This document shows, piece after piece, positions 54,693-62,398 of a stretch of 64,000 nucleotides of DNA. A program made the position numbers and the translations under genes. How positions within the stretch are numbered: position 1 is the stretch's first letter; each line of letters opens with the position of its first letter. This DNA is from Paenibacillus sp. AN1007 (GTDB lineage Bacteria > Bacillota > Bacilli > Paenibacillales > Paenibacillaceae): assembly GCF_040702995.1 (NCBI RefSeq), contig NZ_CP159992.1, positions 6,415,001 to 6,479,000 of the forward strand, written 5' to 3'. The notes under the pieces were generated by a model. That model ran no database searches and was not told the origin of the DNA. It saw nothing but the letters and a program-made list of their open reading frames with translations.

Positions 54693-54748
54693 CTTGATCT
54701 ACGCAGAACATCTTCCATACATTTGTTTCCATACCATAGAAATGATAA

Positions 54749-54800
54749 AAACACCCAACCCCATCTTGTATCTAATCAGATGGGGTTGGGTGTTTCTTAT
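54749..54800. terminator. Bidirectional terminator between the CRISPR array and the XRE gene
   Basis: AAACACCCAACCCCATC (54749-54765) pairs perfectly with GATGGGGTTGGGTGTTT (54779-54795), T-rich on the right and A-rich on the left. It can end both the array transcript and the minus-strand XRE transcript. Confidence 0.88.
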
Positions 54801-54847
54801 GTTTAAAAGTGTACTTTTCATGTTCTTTGTTACGTGTGTAATACAGT

Positions 54848-55084
54848 TTATTTATCTTCTGATTCGTACACAAGCACGTCCGTAAGAGAGTAATCATTTC
54901 CTGTCATTGGACGCAACGTGTTTATAATATTGTTTAAAGTATCTAGGTCAAGCCTCTTTGTTTTTCCCTCGCACAAATCATAGATCAAGTTAGGTCGAAC
55001 TTTCGCTTCTCTTGCTAATGCATTTTTAGTGATATTTGCTGCATCTAAAGTATGTCCTAATACAATTTTAATAGACAAAGCCAA
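54848..55084 (-). CDS. XRE-family (Cro/C1-type) repressor
   Basis: 78 residues, almost entirely one helix-turn-helix domain: KIVLGHTLDAANITKNALAREAKVRPNLIYDLCEGKTKRLDLDTLNNI over residues 6-53. This short Cro/C1 form is common in phages and mobile elements. It is divergent from the 55263-55526 gene; the 100 bases between carry repeated TAACGTTA-like words that may be its operators. Codon use is AT-rich like the genes to its right, suggesting shared acquisition. Confidence 0.85.
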   Translation of the reverse strand: MALSIKIVLGHTLDAANITKNALAREAKVRPNLIYDLCEGKTKRLDLDTLNNIINTLRPMTGNDYSLTDVLVYESEDK

Positions 55085-55109
55085 TCCCGCCTTTCATAGT
55101 AATCATAAC

Positions 55110-55175
55110 CTAACGTTATATTGTTCGCTTTATATCATTAAACGTTAAACTGTAGTCGTTAATTTCGAACGGAGG
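55110..55175. promoter_or_regulatory. Candidate operator region between divergent XRE and unknown gene
   Basis: TAACGTTA (about 55113-55120), AAACGTTAAAC (about 55140-55150) and GTCGTTAATTTCGAAC (about 55156-55171) are related AACGTTA words at regular distances in the divergent gap. They are candidate XRE binding sites; this is inference from position and repetition. Confidence 0.4.
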
Positions 55176-55182
55176 TATTACT

Positions 55183-55269
55183 GTGAATTCCAAATTGGAG
55201 CTAGCTGCGTTAGTGCTCAGCCCTTTCGGTCAAGAGAAGAGGTATATGTTTGCCGAGGATATGTGTTAA
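55183..55269 (+). CDS. Short open frame overlapping the next gene
   Basis: GTG at 55183 follows CGGAGGT, a strong site, and runs 28 codons (ending FAEDMC) to a TAA that overlaps the GTG start of the next frame. It may be a small coupled leader protein. It may instead be the true N terminus of the next gene, separated by a one-base deletion near 55260. I do not recognise the sequence. Confidence 0.4.
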   Translation: MNSKLELAALVLSPFGQEKRYMFAEDMC

Positions 55270-55526
55270 GTTGCAGCTATATATTTTACGTTGATGAAAA
55301 CACGCTCCTACTTCGGCATGTGCAAAAGGTTGAAGGTGTGGTGCATATTTATATTGATGGTCATTCTGGAGGAATAATTCTCGCTGAGAATGTTACAGGA
55401 AATACACAAGAGATGATTAAATCTATTGTGAACAGATTGAGTGGAATGGATGGATTGTCATTTCTTACGGATATCCTATTATGGACCCCAGAACGGATCG
55501 ACATGAACTTAAAAATTGATCAGTAG
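55263..55526 (+). CDS. Hypothetical protein, 87 residues
   Basis: The frame opens at GTG 55263 (reading MLSCSYIFYVDENTLLLRHV) without its own ribosome binding site; only the short frame upstream has one. The sequence is mixed alpha/beta, with VHIYIDGHSGGIILAENV in the middle and no membrane segment. It is divergent from the XRE repressor and lies before the RRNPP regulator in an AT-rich stretch. The family is not recognised. It is probably expressed from the promoter facing the XRE gene. Confidence 0.5.
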   Translation: MLSCSYIFYVDENTLLLRHVQKVEGVVHIYIDGHSGGIILAENVTGNTQEMIKSIVNRLSGMDGLSFLTDILLWTPERIDMNLKIDQ

Positions 55527-55641
55527 TATACACTTATTATTTAGTAAAATATTTACAAGTAAAATATTGCTAATTAACACAATCTTATAGTATGATTTTA
55601 TTGACCGTTGCTTAATTATTGATTGGAAGGTGGTGTTCCCG

Positions 55642-57024
55642 TTGAACTCAAATACCACAATACGTGAACATTTAGAAATTTATTTGAAAACAAATCATAT
55701 GACTCTTAATCAATTTTCAGAAATTTCAGGTGTTAATTCTGGTACGTTAAGCGGGACGTTGAATGGGAGCCGCCCTATCGGTATGCAACAACTAGATCGG
55801 ATTACGGAAGGTATGAGGTTGGAGGAAGGTTATTTTTACGATTTATACATACAAGAGTGTTTTGTGCATTCAAGCCCAGATTGGCGAAGGTTAAGACCGT
55901 TTTTGTATCGTTGTGCGGAACTTGATAAGGTTAAATATATGGAAGAAGCTGTTAACCTGATTATGGATAATCTGTCTTATGCTCCTCTCTTATTTGAGTT
56001 GGCAGAGCAGTTATACCATGAAGGGAGGCTGATAGCAGCTAGACCTCTCTATCGTTGCGTAGCTGAGAGTGAGAAGATGCAGCATTCGGAACGGTTGGCG
56101 CTAAGTCAGTATCGGTTGTTTACGATTGGACTTTCCAAAGATCAGATGAGTAACCTAGCACTTGCCACACAGTTTGAATTTTTTGTGGATCGTTTAGACG
56201 AGCCTTATCAACTTGATGGATTAAATGATCTTATTAATGTATATGCATCCTTGCGTCGATGGGATAAGTTATTAGAATTAGGGGAAAAACTCAAAGTGAG
56301 AGCAACAATTCATTATGAGTTGAACGGAAATAGAAAATCTAAGGAAACAAAAAAAGAGATTGTATTCTATGTATTGTACTCTTATTTAGTGATGGGAAGT
56401 GCCTGCTTTTACCTTGAAGATTACAAGACAGCCCTTCATTATATCACACAGTATATAGATCATAGTTGGGTACAGTGTCCTACTGAAGCTGAAGAACTTG
56501 TGATGCTTCAATTCCAAGAATGGGCTGAAGCGAATCGGTTTATGTATATGCTAAGAGATGGACAAGTACATGTGCTTCCTGATTACTTGAATTATATTTC
56601 CAATAAAGAAAATGAAGTGTTTCCAGCTTTATGTGAAATTGTAGTTGCGGCGAATTCATTCAACTTAGATATTGAACATGTTCTGAATAAATACGAATCT
56701 GTGTTCCTTTATCAGGAACAGGTTAGTCGAATAGGCAAGATGAGTAGTCAAATTACGAATGATCGTTACGCTCGTTTGTTAATGGGAATAAGTGAGTATT
56801 ATTTTGGGAAAGAAGATTATAAAAATGGATTTAAAACATTACTGGATAGTTTATCCTTCTCTCTTGAGATCAACAATGGCTTATCTATGCTTAAATGTGT
56901 TGGGTTATTTGAAAAAAACCGAAGGTATGCATCCGATTCCCTAATAATGCGGTATCAACATCTAATTAGTGAGGTGCAAAATCTCAATGATAAAAAAATT
57001 AGTTTCTCTTATAGCAATATGTAG
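55642..57024 (+). CDS. RRNPP-type peptide-sensing regulator (AloR-like)
   Basis: 460 residues. An XRE helix-turn-helix at about 8-60 (MTLNQFSEISGVNSGTLSGTLNG) is followed by a long helical region (about 100-450) with the look of TPR repeats, such as AEQLYHEGRLIAARPLYRCV and GISEYYFGKEDYKNGFKTLLDS. This is the build of RRNPP receptors (PlcR, NprR, AloR) that bind a re-imported peptide. The gene for a 45-residue exported pro-peptide overlaps its 3' end by 38 bases, as in known receptor/peptide pairs. TTG at 55642 fits the GGAAGGTGG site; GTG at 55630 is the alternative. Target genes are unknown. Confidence 0.85.
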   Translation: MNSNTTIREHLEIYLKTNHMTLNQFSEISGVNSGTLSGTLNGSRPIGMQQLDRITEGMRLEEGYFYDLYIQECFVHSSPDWRRLRPFLYRCAELDKVKYMEEAVNLIMDNLSYAPLLFELAEQLYHEGRLIAARPLYRCVAESEKMQHSERLALSQYRLFTIGLSKDQMSNLALATQFEFFVDRLDEPYQLDGLNDLINVYASLRRWDKLLELGEKLKVRATIHYELNGNRKSKETKKEIVFYVLYSYLVMGSACFYLEDYKTALHYITQYIDHSWVQCPTEAEELVMLQFQEWAEANRFMYMLRDGQVHVLPDYLNYISNKENEVFPALCEIVVAANSFNLDIEHVLNKYESVFLYQEQVSRIGKMSSQITNDRYARLLMGISEYYFGKEDYKNGFKTLLDSLSFSLEINNGLSMLKCVGLFEKNRRYASDSLIMRYQHLISEVQNLNDKKISFSYSNM

Positions 57025-57124
57025 TGTAGTCATTATACTAACTGTTCCAACTCCAGTAAAAGAAGGTACTGAAAATCAACCAGATACCCGAATGACAACC
57101 AATAGTCATGGTCTTGGAGGTTAG
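56987..57124 (+). CDS. Exported quorum-sensing pro-peptide (AloP/Phr-like)
   Basis: 45 residues. The chain starts MIKK, has a hydrophobic core LVSLIAICSVVILTV, a helix-breaking PTP, then a polar tail ending MTTNSHGLGG. This is a Sec-exported pro-peptide whose C terminus would be cut to a short signal, perhaps SHGLGG. GAGGTG lies ten bases upstream of the ATG. It overlaps the regulator gene by 38 bases in another frame. Paenibacillus AloP peptides have this architecture and similar Gly-rich ends. The exact mature form is inference. Confidence 0.82.
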   Translation: MIKKLVSLIAICSVVIILTVPTPVKEGTENQPDTRMTTNSHGLGG

Positions 57125-57160
57125 TTTGCGAGTGTATTGAGTGATAAATCTTCTGAGCAA

Positions 57161-57206
57161 CTCCCTGAGTAGAAGTAACTTCTCTACTGCAAAGGGGGTT
57201 TTTTGT
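57161..57206 (+). terminator. Terminator of the regulator/peptide unit
   Basis: CTCCCT-G-AGTAGAAG pairs with CTTCTCTACT..AGGGGG, followed by six T (about 57199-57204). It lies about 40 bases past the pro-peptide stop. Confidence 0.75.
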
Positions 57207-57316
57207 GTTCCACTTATTGTTTAGAACTTTCCCTATTATATAGCCCCTGTTGGAGTTTATTTGAATTTTTGCTAATTAGCAGGATGTTCTAAAATGATAC
57301 AGCAGGGAGGGGTGTT

Positions 57317-57487
57317 ATGGATCGTAAAGAGCTCAAACTGCGAATCGAGGAAGCGAGGGAGAAACTCCATCAATTAAAAACAGAGTACGGCGAGCTTCTT
57401 CACCCTCAGGTGATCCACCAATCTATGGTGCTGGATGAACTGATTAATATGTACAACCATGTTAAAAGGATAAAGCCGATGGAGTGA
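57317..57487 (+). CDS. Spo0E-like aspartyl-phosphate phosphatase
   Basis: 56 residues. Two helices with the Spo0E-family signature: LRIEEAREKLHQL, then HQSMVLDELINMYN containing the S-x-x-LD motif. Spo0E proteins remove phosphate from Spo0A~P (some relatives may act on other regulators) and so delay sporulation. GGGAGGGG lies eight bases before the ATG. It follows the regulator/peptide pair by 190 bases and has its own terminator, so whether the pair controls it is open. Confidence 0.85.
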   Translation: MDRKELKLRIEEAREKLHQLKTEYGELLHPQVIHQSMVLDELINMYNHVKRIKPME

Positions 57488-57500
57488 TCCATCGACCTCT

Positions 57501-57541
57501 GGGGCGAGAAACTTTGGCCGGTCGCTCGCCCTTCTATTTTA
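57501..57541 (+). terminator. Terminator after the Spo0E-like gene
   Basis: GGGCGAG (57502-57508) pairs with CTCGCCC (57525-57531), followed by TTCTATTTT, 14 bases past the stop codon. Confidence 0.75.
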
Positions 57542-57576
57542 ACATAAGTGGATGTGTAGAAAGAGAAACATTCAAT

Positions 57577-58037
57577 TTAAGTACAATTTTCCTTCACAGT
57601 TATATTCTCGTTAGTTATCGTGATGAGGGAAGTTCCTGACACAGATTCTGTATATCCACAGGATGTTTTTGTATAGGTTTTGCCGCGACTGTCCTTAAGT
57701 ATGACGTAGACGGAACTTTCGCCTAAATAATGCAATTTTGGAGTATACTTAATTTTTTTTCCGCTAACGATTTCTTCGCTAAAGGTATAGAGCAGGTCGG
57801 AATCTTCTGTTTTATCTGCTGTGCTCGCATCGAGAACGGGTTGCTTCAAACGGGTTATGCCTGTCTAATCTGAGTAATGTCATAGTCTGACTGATTATCA
57901 ATCGTAATTCTGAGTTTGCGGAACGGATCGATGGCATTTAGAAAACTCATCACTGCGATGGTGCCTAGTGCAAGGATCAGGCCAAGGGCAATCGTAAGTT
58001 TTATTTTGGAAATGGGACGACGTGGTTTGGTGTGCAT
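57577..58037 (-). pseudogene. Membrane-anchored hypothetical protein, split by a frameshift
   Basis: Two minus-strand frames appear to be one gene. The first (58037-57855) has a basic start, one hydrophobic helix (IALGLILALGTIAVMSFL) and ends DYDITQIRQA. The second (57849-57577) begins KQPVLDASTADK and continues with strand-rich sequence (YLGESSVYVILKDSRG). Adding one base near 57857 would join them (TQIRQ-GITRLKQPV) into about 153 residues: a membrane anchor with a small extracellular beta domain. No family is recognised. The split could be a mutation or a sequencing error. Confidence 0.6.
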
Positions 58038-58298
58038 GGTTAAACCGTCCTTTCTATTCGATTGTTGTATACGGGTGTCTCGTATTAAAGATATAAACGA
58101 AGGATGTATGCAAAAGTTGGTGCAGGAGCATTATTTTATAGTTGATGTTCAGTGAATGAGGTACAATACGAAAGAGAACGAGTAGAGCAATAAGGGAATA
58201 ATAATTGAAGAGGTGCTTGAACTGTACATAAAGATCAGATGTAGGTCATCATAACATTCACACCGAAGTGATTACACCCAGATGAGGAGGAGTAGAGA

Positions 58299-58775
58299 AT
58301 GGAACTGTCCCCAATGAATACGGAACAATTTGCGAGTTTTCGCAGCCGTTCGATTGCGGATTTTGCACAGGAAAAAGTAGAAGCAGGCACGTGGGCGCCG
58401 GAAGAGGCATTAGAACGGGCAGAGGAATCTTATGAGCGTTATCTGCCGGAAGGTTTGGAGACGCCAGGGGCATACGTATACAATCTGGTGCATCCTGTGG
58501 ACGGCATTGTCGGGTACATCTGGTTTAATGTTACGGAGAATCGCCGGGGGAAAGAAGCCTTTCTGCTGGATATTGTGGTGGAAGAGGTGCATCGCGGCAA
58601 AGGGTATGGCAAAGAGACGATGGAGGCGCTTGAAAAGAGCGCGCGAAGTCTTGGAGTAGATCGCATTGGGCTGCATGTGTTTGGACATAATGAGCGGGCG
58701 AGCAGCCTGTATCGCAAAATGGGCTATGAAGTGACGGACTTGACGATGTACAAAGAGATCAAGGACAAGGGCTAG
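58299..58775 (+). CDS. GNAT-family N-acetyltransferase
   Basis: 158 residues. The acetyl-CoA motif reads VVEEVHRGKGYGKETMEALE (about 91-110) and the C-terminal part GLHVFGHNERASSLYRKMGYEV is typical of GNAT enzymes. AGGAGGAG lies about nine bases upstream of the ATG. The acceptor is unknown. It is monocistronic, between the split membrane protein and ychF. Confidence 0.85.
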   Translation: MELSPMNTEQFASFRSRSIADFAQEKVEAGTWAPEEALERAEESYERYLPEGLETPGAYVYNLVHPVDGIVGYIWFNVTENRRGKEAFLLDIVVEEVHRGKGYGKETMEALEKSARSLGVDRIGLHVFGHNERASSLYRKMGYEVTDLTMYKEIKDKG

Positions 58776-58935
58776 AGCCGAGCTTTAACCCTGCAAATCC
58801 TATCATACTGCAAACGGATCATTCATTCAGGCCAAGCGAGCGATTAAAACATATGGTCCGAAGGGGATATCAACATGCAGGCAGGAAACAGCGATATGAA
58901 GATCGGAAGGACTGTTTATGATCCGGCGAAGTTCC

Positions 58936-58964
58936 TTGATGCCTTGGGGTTTGTCATATATAAT
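58936..58964 (+). promoter_or_regulatory. Promoter of ychF
   Basis: TTGATG (58936-58941), 17 bases, TATAAT (58959-58964): a good housekeeping sigma factor promoter. The ychF start codon is 51 bases further on. Confidence 0.7.
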
Positions 58965-59015
58965 GGTTAGGATTATCCATACCGAACAAGTAATGAATGA
59001 GGAGTTGTCATATAC

Positions 59016-60116
59016 ATGGCTTTGAAAGCTGGGATCGTGGGTCTGCCGAACGTTGGTAAATCTACATTGTTTAACGCAATTACACAAGCAGGTGCCGAGT
59101 CCGCAAACTATCCGTTTTGTACGATCGACCCGAACGTGGGGATCGTTGAAGTACCGGACGAGCGTTTGGACAAATTGACAGAACTGGTTGAGCCGAAAAA
59201 AACGGTTCCTACCGCATTTGAATTCGTAGACATCGCAGGTCTGGTACGGGGAGCTTCCAAAGGCGAAGGTCTGGGCAACAAGTTTCTTGCCCACATCCGT
59301 GAAGTCGATGCGATCGTACACGTGGTACGCTGCTTCGTAGACGAGAATATCACGCACGTCGATGGAAAAATTGATCCGATCAGCGACATCCAGACGATCA
59401 ATCTGGAGCTGATTCTGGCGGATATCGAGAGTGTAGAGAAAAAAATCGATCGCTCCAAGAAAAACATGAAGGGCGGCAACAAAACGGCTGCTCAAGAAGT
59501 GGAAGTATTGGAGAAGGTAAAAGCAGTTCTTTATGAAGATATGCCAGCACGCAGCATGGAGTTGTCGGATGAAGAGCGTCTGATCGTACGTGATCTGCAC
59601 CTGCTTACGCTGAAACCGGTTCTGTATGCGGCCAACGTGGCTGAGGACGAAATTGGTGATGTAGCGAACAATGCGTACGTGCAGAAAGTAAGAGAATTCG
59701 CTGCTGCCGAGAACGCGGAAGTGGTGCCAATTAGCGCGAAGGTTGAAGAAGAAATCTCCGAGCTGGAAGGCGAAGATAAACAAATGTTCCTCGAAGAGCT
59801 GGGGATTCAGGAATCTGGTCTGAACCTGCTGATTAAAGCAGCTTACAAATTGCTTGGCCTGTACACGTACTTTACAGCGGGTGTACAAGAGGTTCGTGCA
59901 TGGACGATCCGTAAAGGAACAAAAGCGCCCGGCGCAGCGGGTGTCATTCACACCGACTTCGAACGTGGATTCATCCGTGCAGAGGTTGTTTCATATGACG
60001 ATCTGGTTGCAGCAGGTTCCATGAACGGTGCCAAAGAGCGCGGCCAACTGCGTCTGGAAGGTAAAGAGTATGTGGTGAATGACGGCGACGTGATGCATTT
60101 CCGTTTCAACGTGTAA
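59016..60116 (+). CDS. ychF: Ribosome-associated GTPase-family ATPase YchF
   Basis: 366 residues. Obg-family P-loop protein that binds the ribosome and prefers ATP. Seen: G1 GLPNVGKST, DIAGLVRGASKGEGLGNKFL (G3), G4-region ANVAEDE, a coiled-coil insertion (about 130-205) and the C-terminal TGS-like domain from about 280 (TFFTAGVQEVRAW region, ending DGDVMHFRFNV). The family normally has NxxE where GTPases have NKxD, as here. AATGAGGAGTTGTC precedes the ATG. Confidence 0.95.
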   Translation: MALKAGIVGLPNVGKSTLFNAITQAGAESANYPFCTIDPNVGIVEVPDERLDKLTELVEPKKTVPTAFEFVDIAGLVRGASKGEGLGNKFLAHIREVDAIVHVVRCFVDENITHVDGKIDPISDIQTINLELILADIESVEKKIDRSKKNMKGGNKTAAQEVEVLEKVKAVLYEDMPARSMELSDEERLIVRDLHLLTLKPVLYAANVAEDEIGDVANNAYVQKVREFAAAENAEVVPISAKVEEEISELEGEDKQMFLEELGIQESGLNLLIKAAYKLLGLYTYFTAGVQEVRAWTIRKGTKAPGAAGVIHTDFERGFIRAEVVSYDDLVAAGSMNGAKERGQLRLEGKEYVVNDGDVMHFRFNV

Positions 60117-60179
60117 TAACCGAGTAAACGGAAGTTCAGACGGGTTCGTATATACAAAGGGCACTAGTCAAAATTAAAG

Positions 60180-60225
60180 AACAGCATCGCTCTCTATCTT
60201 TAGAGAATGATGCTGTTTTTGTTTT
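60180..60225 (+). terminator. Terminator after ychF
   Basis: ACAGCATC-GC-TCTCT pairs with AGAGA-AT-GATGCTGT, then TTTTTGTTTT. It lies 65 bases past the ychF stop. Confidence 0.88.
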
Positions 60226-60344
60226 ACATTTTACTCGGAGGTGTGCCCGGTTATTGACGAAGATATGATTACGTTTTCACTGGATTGTTTATCCGTGATG
60301 GATATAATAAAAGGTAAGAAGTACTCCTTGAGGAGGTGGCGGCA

Positions 60345-60944
60345 TTGGAGAATACGTCTAAGGTCGTTCGATTTGATCCTGCACTTGTAGAAAAGGCAGG
60401 GCTGGACAGAGAGACACAGGAGCTGCTGCTGCATTCTGGTCTGCTGCAGATCAGGATGAACGGTGAAGATATACTCGGTATCCGGTTTGACTCACAGACG
60501 AATCAAGGTCTGATATGGGCAGAAGATGATCTTCGAATGCTGCTCCCTATCGGTTATGAGTGGGATGAGAAGACGGCAATCCTCGGGCTGGAGGCTGGCA
60601 CGGGGATACTATATAGAATAGATGTACAGACCGGAGAGTGTGCCGTGGTGAACAGCAGCATCCATCGGTTTATGGAATTTTTGCACAGGTACGCATCATT
60701 CATTCATGAGCATTCCAAGCAAGCTGCACCCAGTGTCATGACGCTGGAACAAGCGCAGGCGAAGCTGGAGGCTTTTCGGCGCGGAGAGATTAAACCTCGA
60801 TCGCAGCAAAGTGACCGATCTACCAGAGATCAGGCGTTGAAGGATCTGCGTTTATTTTATACAGAGAAAGACCCGGTAAGTGTGCTGAATGAGGAGACTT
60901 GGTGGAGCGTTGTGCTGGAGCAGGTAGAAGATGGGGTGCTCTAG
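60345..60944 (+). CDS. Hypothetical protein, SUKH-like
   Basis: 199 residues, soluble. TTG at 60345 is five bases after AGGAGGTGG; the frame opens at 60336 within that site. The order of segments (GLDRETQELLLHSGLL, LGLEAGTGILYRIDVQTGECAVVNSSIHRFMEFLHRYASF) recalls SUKH-4/SMI1-KNR4-like immunity proteins, in which a mixed alpha/beta fold ends in a long helix. No toxin gene is adjacent. The family assignment is tentative. Confidence 0.62.
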   Translation: MENTSKVVRFDPALVEKAGLDRETQELLLHSGLLQIRMNGEDILGIRFDSQTNQGLIWAEDDLRMLLPIGYEWDEKTAILGLEAGTGILYRIDVQTGECAVVNSSIHRFMEFLHRYASFIHEHSKQAAPSVMTLEQAQAKLEAFRRGEIKPRSQQSDRSTRDQALKDLRLFYTEKDPVSVLNEETWWSVVLEQVEDGVL

Positions 60945-61327
60945 CGGGTCAAATGAATCCTGAAAATTTTAAGGTGCACACCCGGAACTGTTGCTGTTCA
61001 GAAGCATAAGAATATGCTATAATTAAGAGTCGTATACCGATGATGAACTGTTCGTTTCAATCGTTGAGAGGAGACGGAGGATTCCAGCAGGTAACGATTT
61101 CTTTATATCACTTTAAAAGTAAAGGATTTGATGACGTTGTAGCGAGGTTATACGTCGATCATATAAGACCATGTGAATTGGAATGACATGCTGCGGTCAA
61201 GGGATTCAGATGGAATCCTGTGGATTGTGGAATTTTGAATTATAGATATGTGATACGAATGGCGCAGTCGGAATCGTATATTGAAACCGGGATGTGCATG
61301 ACAAAATAAAACGTGAGGTGACTATAC
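60945..61327. other. Long upstream region of prfA
   Basis: 383 bases before prfA. A TATAAT at 61018-61023 may be the promoter, giving a leader of nearly 300 bases. A 48-codon frame (about 61042-61188) has no ribosome binding site and is not called. No riboswitch class is recognised. Confidence 0.45.
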
Positions 61328-62395
61328 ATGTTGGATAAATTGCAGGCATTAGCCGATCGTTATGAAAAGCTGAGCGAGCTTTTGTGTGACCCGGATGTAG
61401 CCAGTGATAACAAAAAGCTGCGTGAATATTCCAAGGAGCAATCTGATCTTCAGCCGACATACGATGCGTACAATGAGTACAAACAAGTGAGCGAGGATCT
61501 GGAAGCGGCGAAGGAAATGCAGGGCGAGAAGCTGGATGACGAGATGCGCGAGATGGTCAAAATGGAAATCGAAGAACTGTCCGCACGTCAGAAAGAGCTG
61601 GATGAACTGATTCGTGTACTCATGCTGCCGAAAGACCCGAATGATGATAAAAACGTCATTGTGGAGATTCGCGGCGCAGCTGGTGGAGATGAAGCGGCGT
61701 TGTTTGCGGCAGATCTATACCGGATGTATACCCGTTATGCGGATGCACAGGGCTGGAAAGTGGAACTGATGGATGTGAACACGAATGACCTCGGTGGATT
61801 CAAAGAGGTTGTGTTCATGATCAACGGTCGCGGCGCATACAGCAAAATGAAATACGAGAGCGGTGCGCACCGTGTACAGCGTATTCCAACGACGGAATCC
61901 GGCGGACGGATTCATACATCGACTTCAACCGTTGCTGTAATGCCGGAAGCGGAAGATTTTGATATCGAAATTCACGATAAAGACATTCGTGTCGATACGT
62001 TCTGCTCCAGTGGTGCGGGTGGACAATCGGTTAATACAACGAAATCGGCGGTACGGGTAACCCACGTTCCAACGGGCATTGTAGCTACGTGTCAGGATGG
62101 AAAATCGCAGAACTCCAACAAGGAAAAAGCGCTGCAGGTGCTGCGTACACGTATCTTCGATATGAAACGCATGGAAGAAGAAGCGAAAATCTCCGTGGAG
62201 CGCAAAAGCAAAGTGGGAACGGGAGACCGCAGTGAGCGGATTCGCACGTACAACTTCCCGCAAAGCCGTGTTACCGATCACCGTATCGGTCTGACGATGC
62301 ACAAGCTGGATCAGATCATGAACGGGGAGATCGAAGATATTCTGTCTGCACTGACGATTGCACAGCAGACGGAAATGATGGAAAGAGGAGAATAA
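61328..62395 (+). CDS. prfA: Peptide chain release factor 1
   Basis: 355 residues. It releases finished proteins at UAA and UAG codons. The GGQ loop is in [17 protein letters not shown] and the codon-recognition PxT in the family-typical position before it; the N terminus is the usual coiled domain. GTGAGGTGA lies upstream of the ATG. prmC, which methylates the GGQ glutamine, follows three bases after its stop, the standard arrangement. Confidence 0.97.
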   Translation: MLDKLQALADRYEKLSELLCDPDVASDNKKLREYSKEQSDLQPTYDAYNEYKQVSEDLEAAKEMQGEKLDDEMREMVKMEIEELSARQKELDELIRVLMLPKDPNDDKNVIVEIRGAAGGDEAALFAADLYRMYTRYADAQGWKVELMDVNTNDLGGFKEVVFMINGRGAYSKMKYESGAHRVQRIPTTESGGRIHTSTSTVAVMPEAEDFDIEIHDKDIRVDTFCSSGAGGQSVNTTKSAVRVTHVPTGIVATCQDGKSQNSNKEKALQVLRTRIFDMKRMEEEAKISVERKSKVGTGDRSERIRTYNFPQSRVTDHRIGLTMHKLDQIMNGEIEDILSALTIAQQTEMMERGE

Positions 62396-62398
62396 TCT

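Noticed and set aside
61042-61188. 48-codon frame in the prfA leader
   Set aside because: No ribosome binding site, and no conserved look; the region is better seen as a long untranslated leader.
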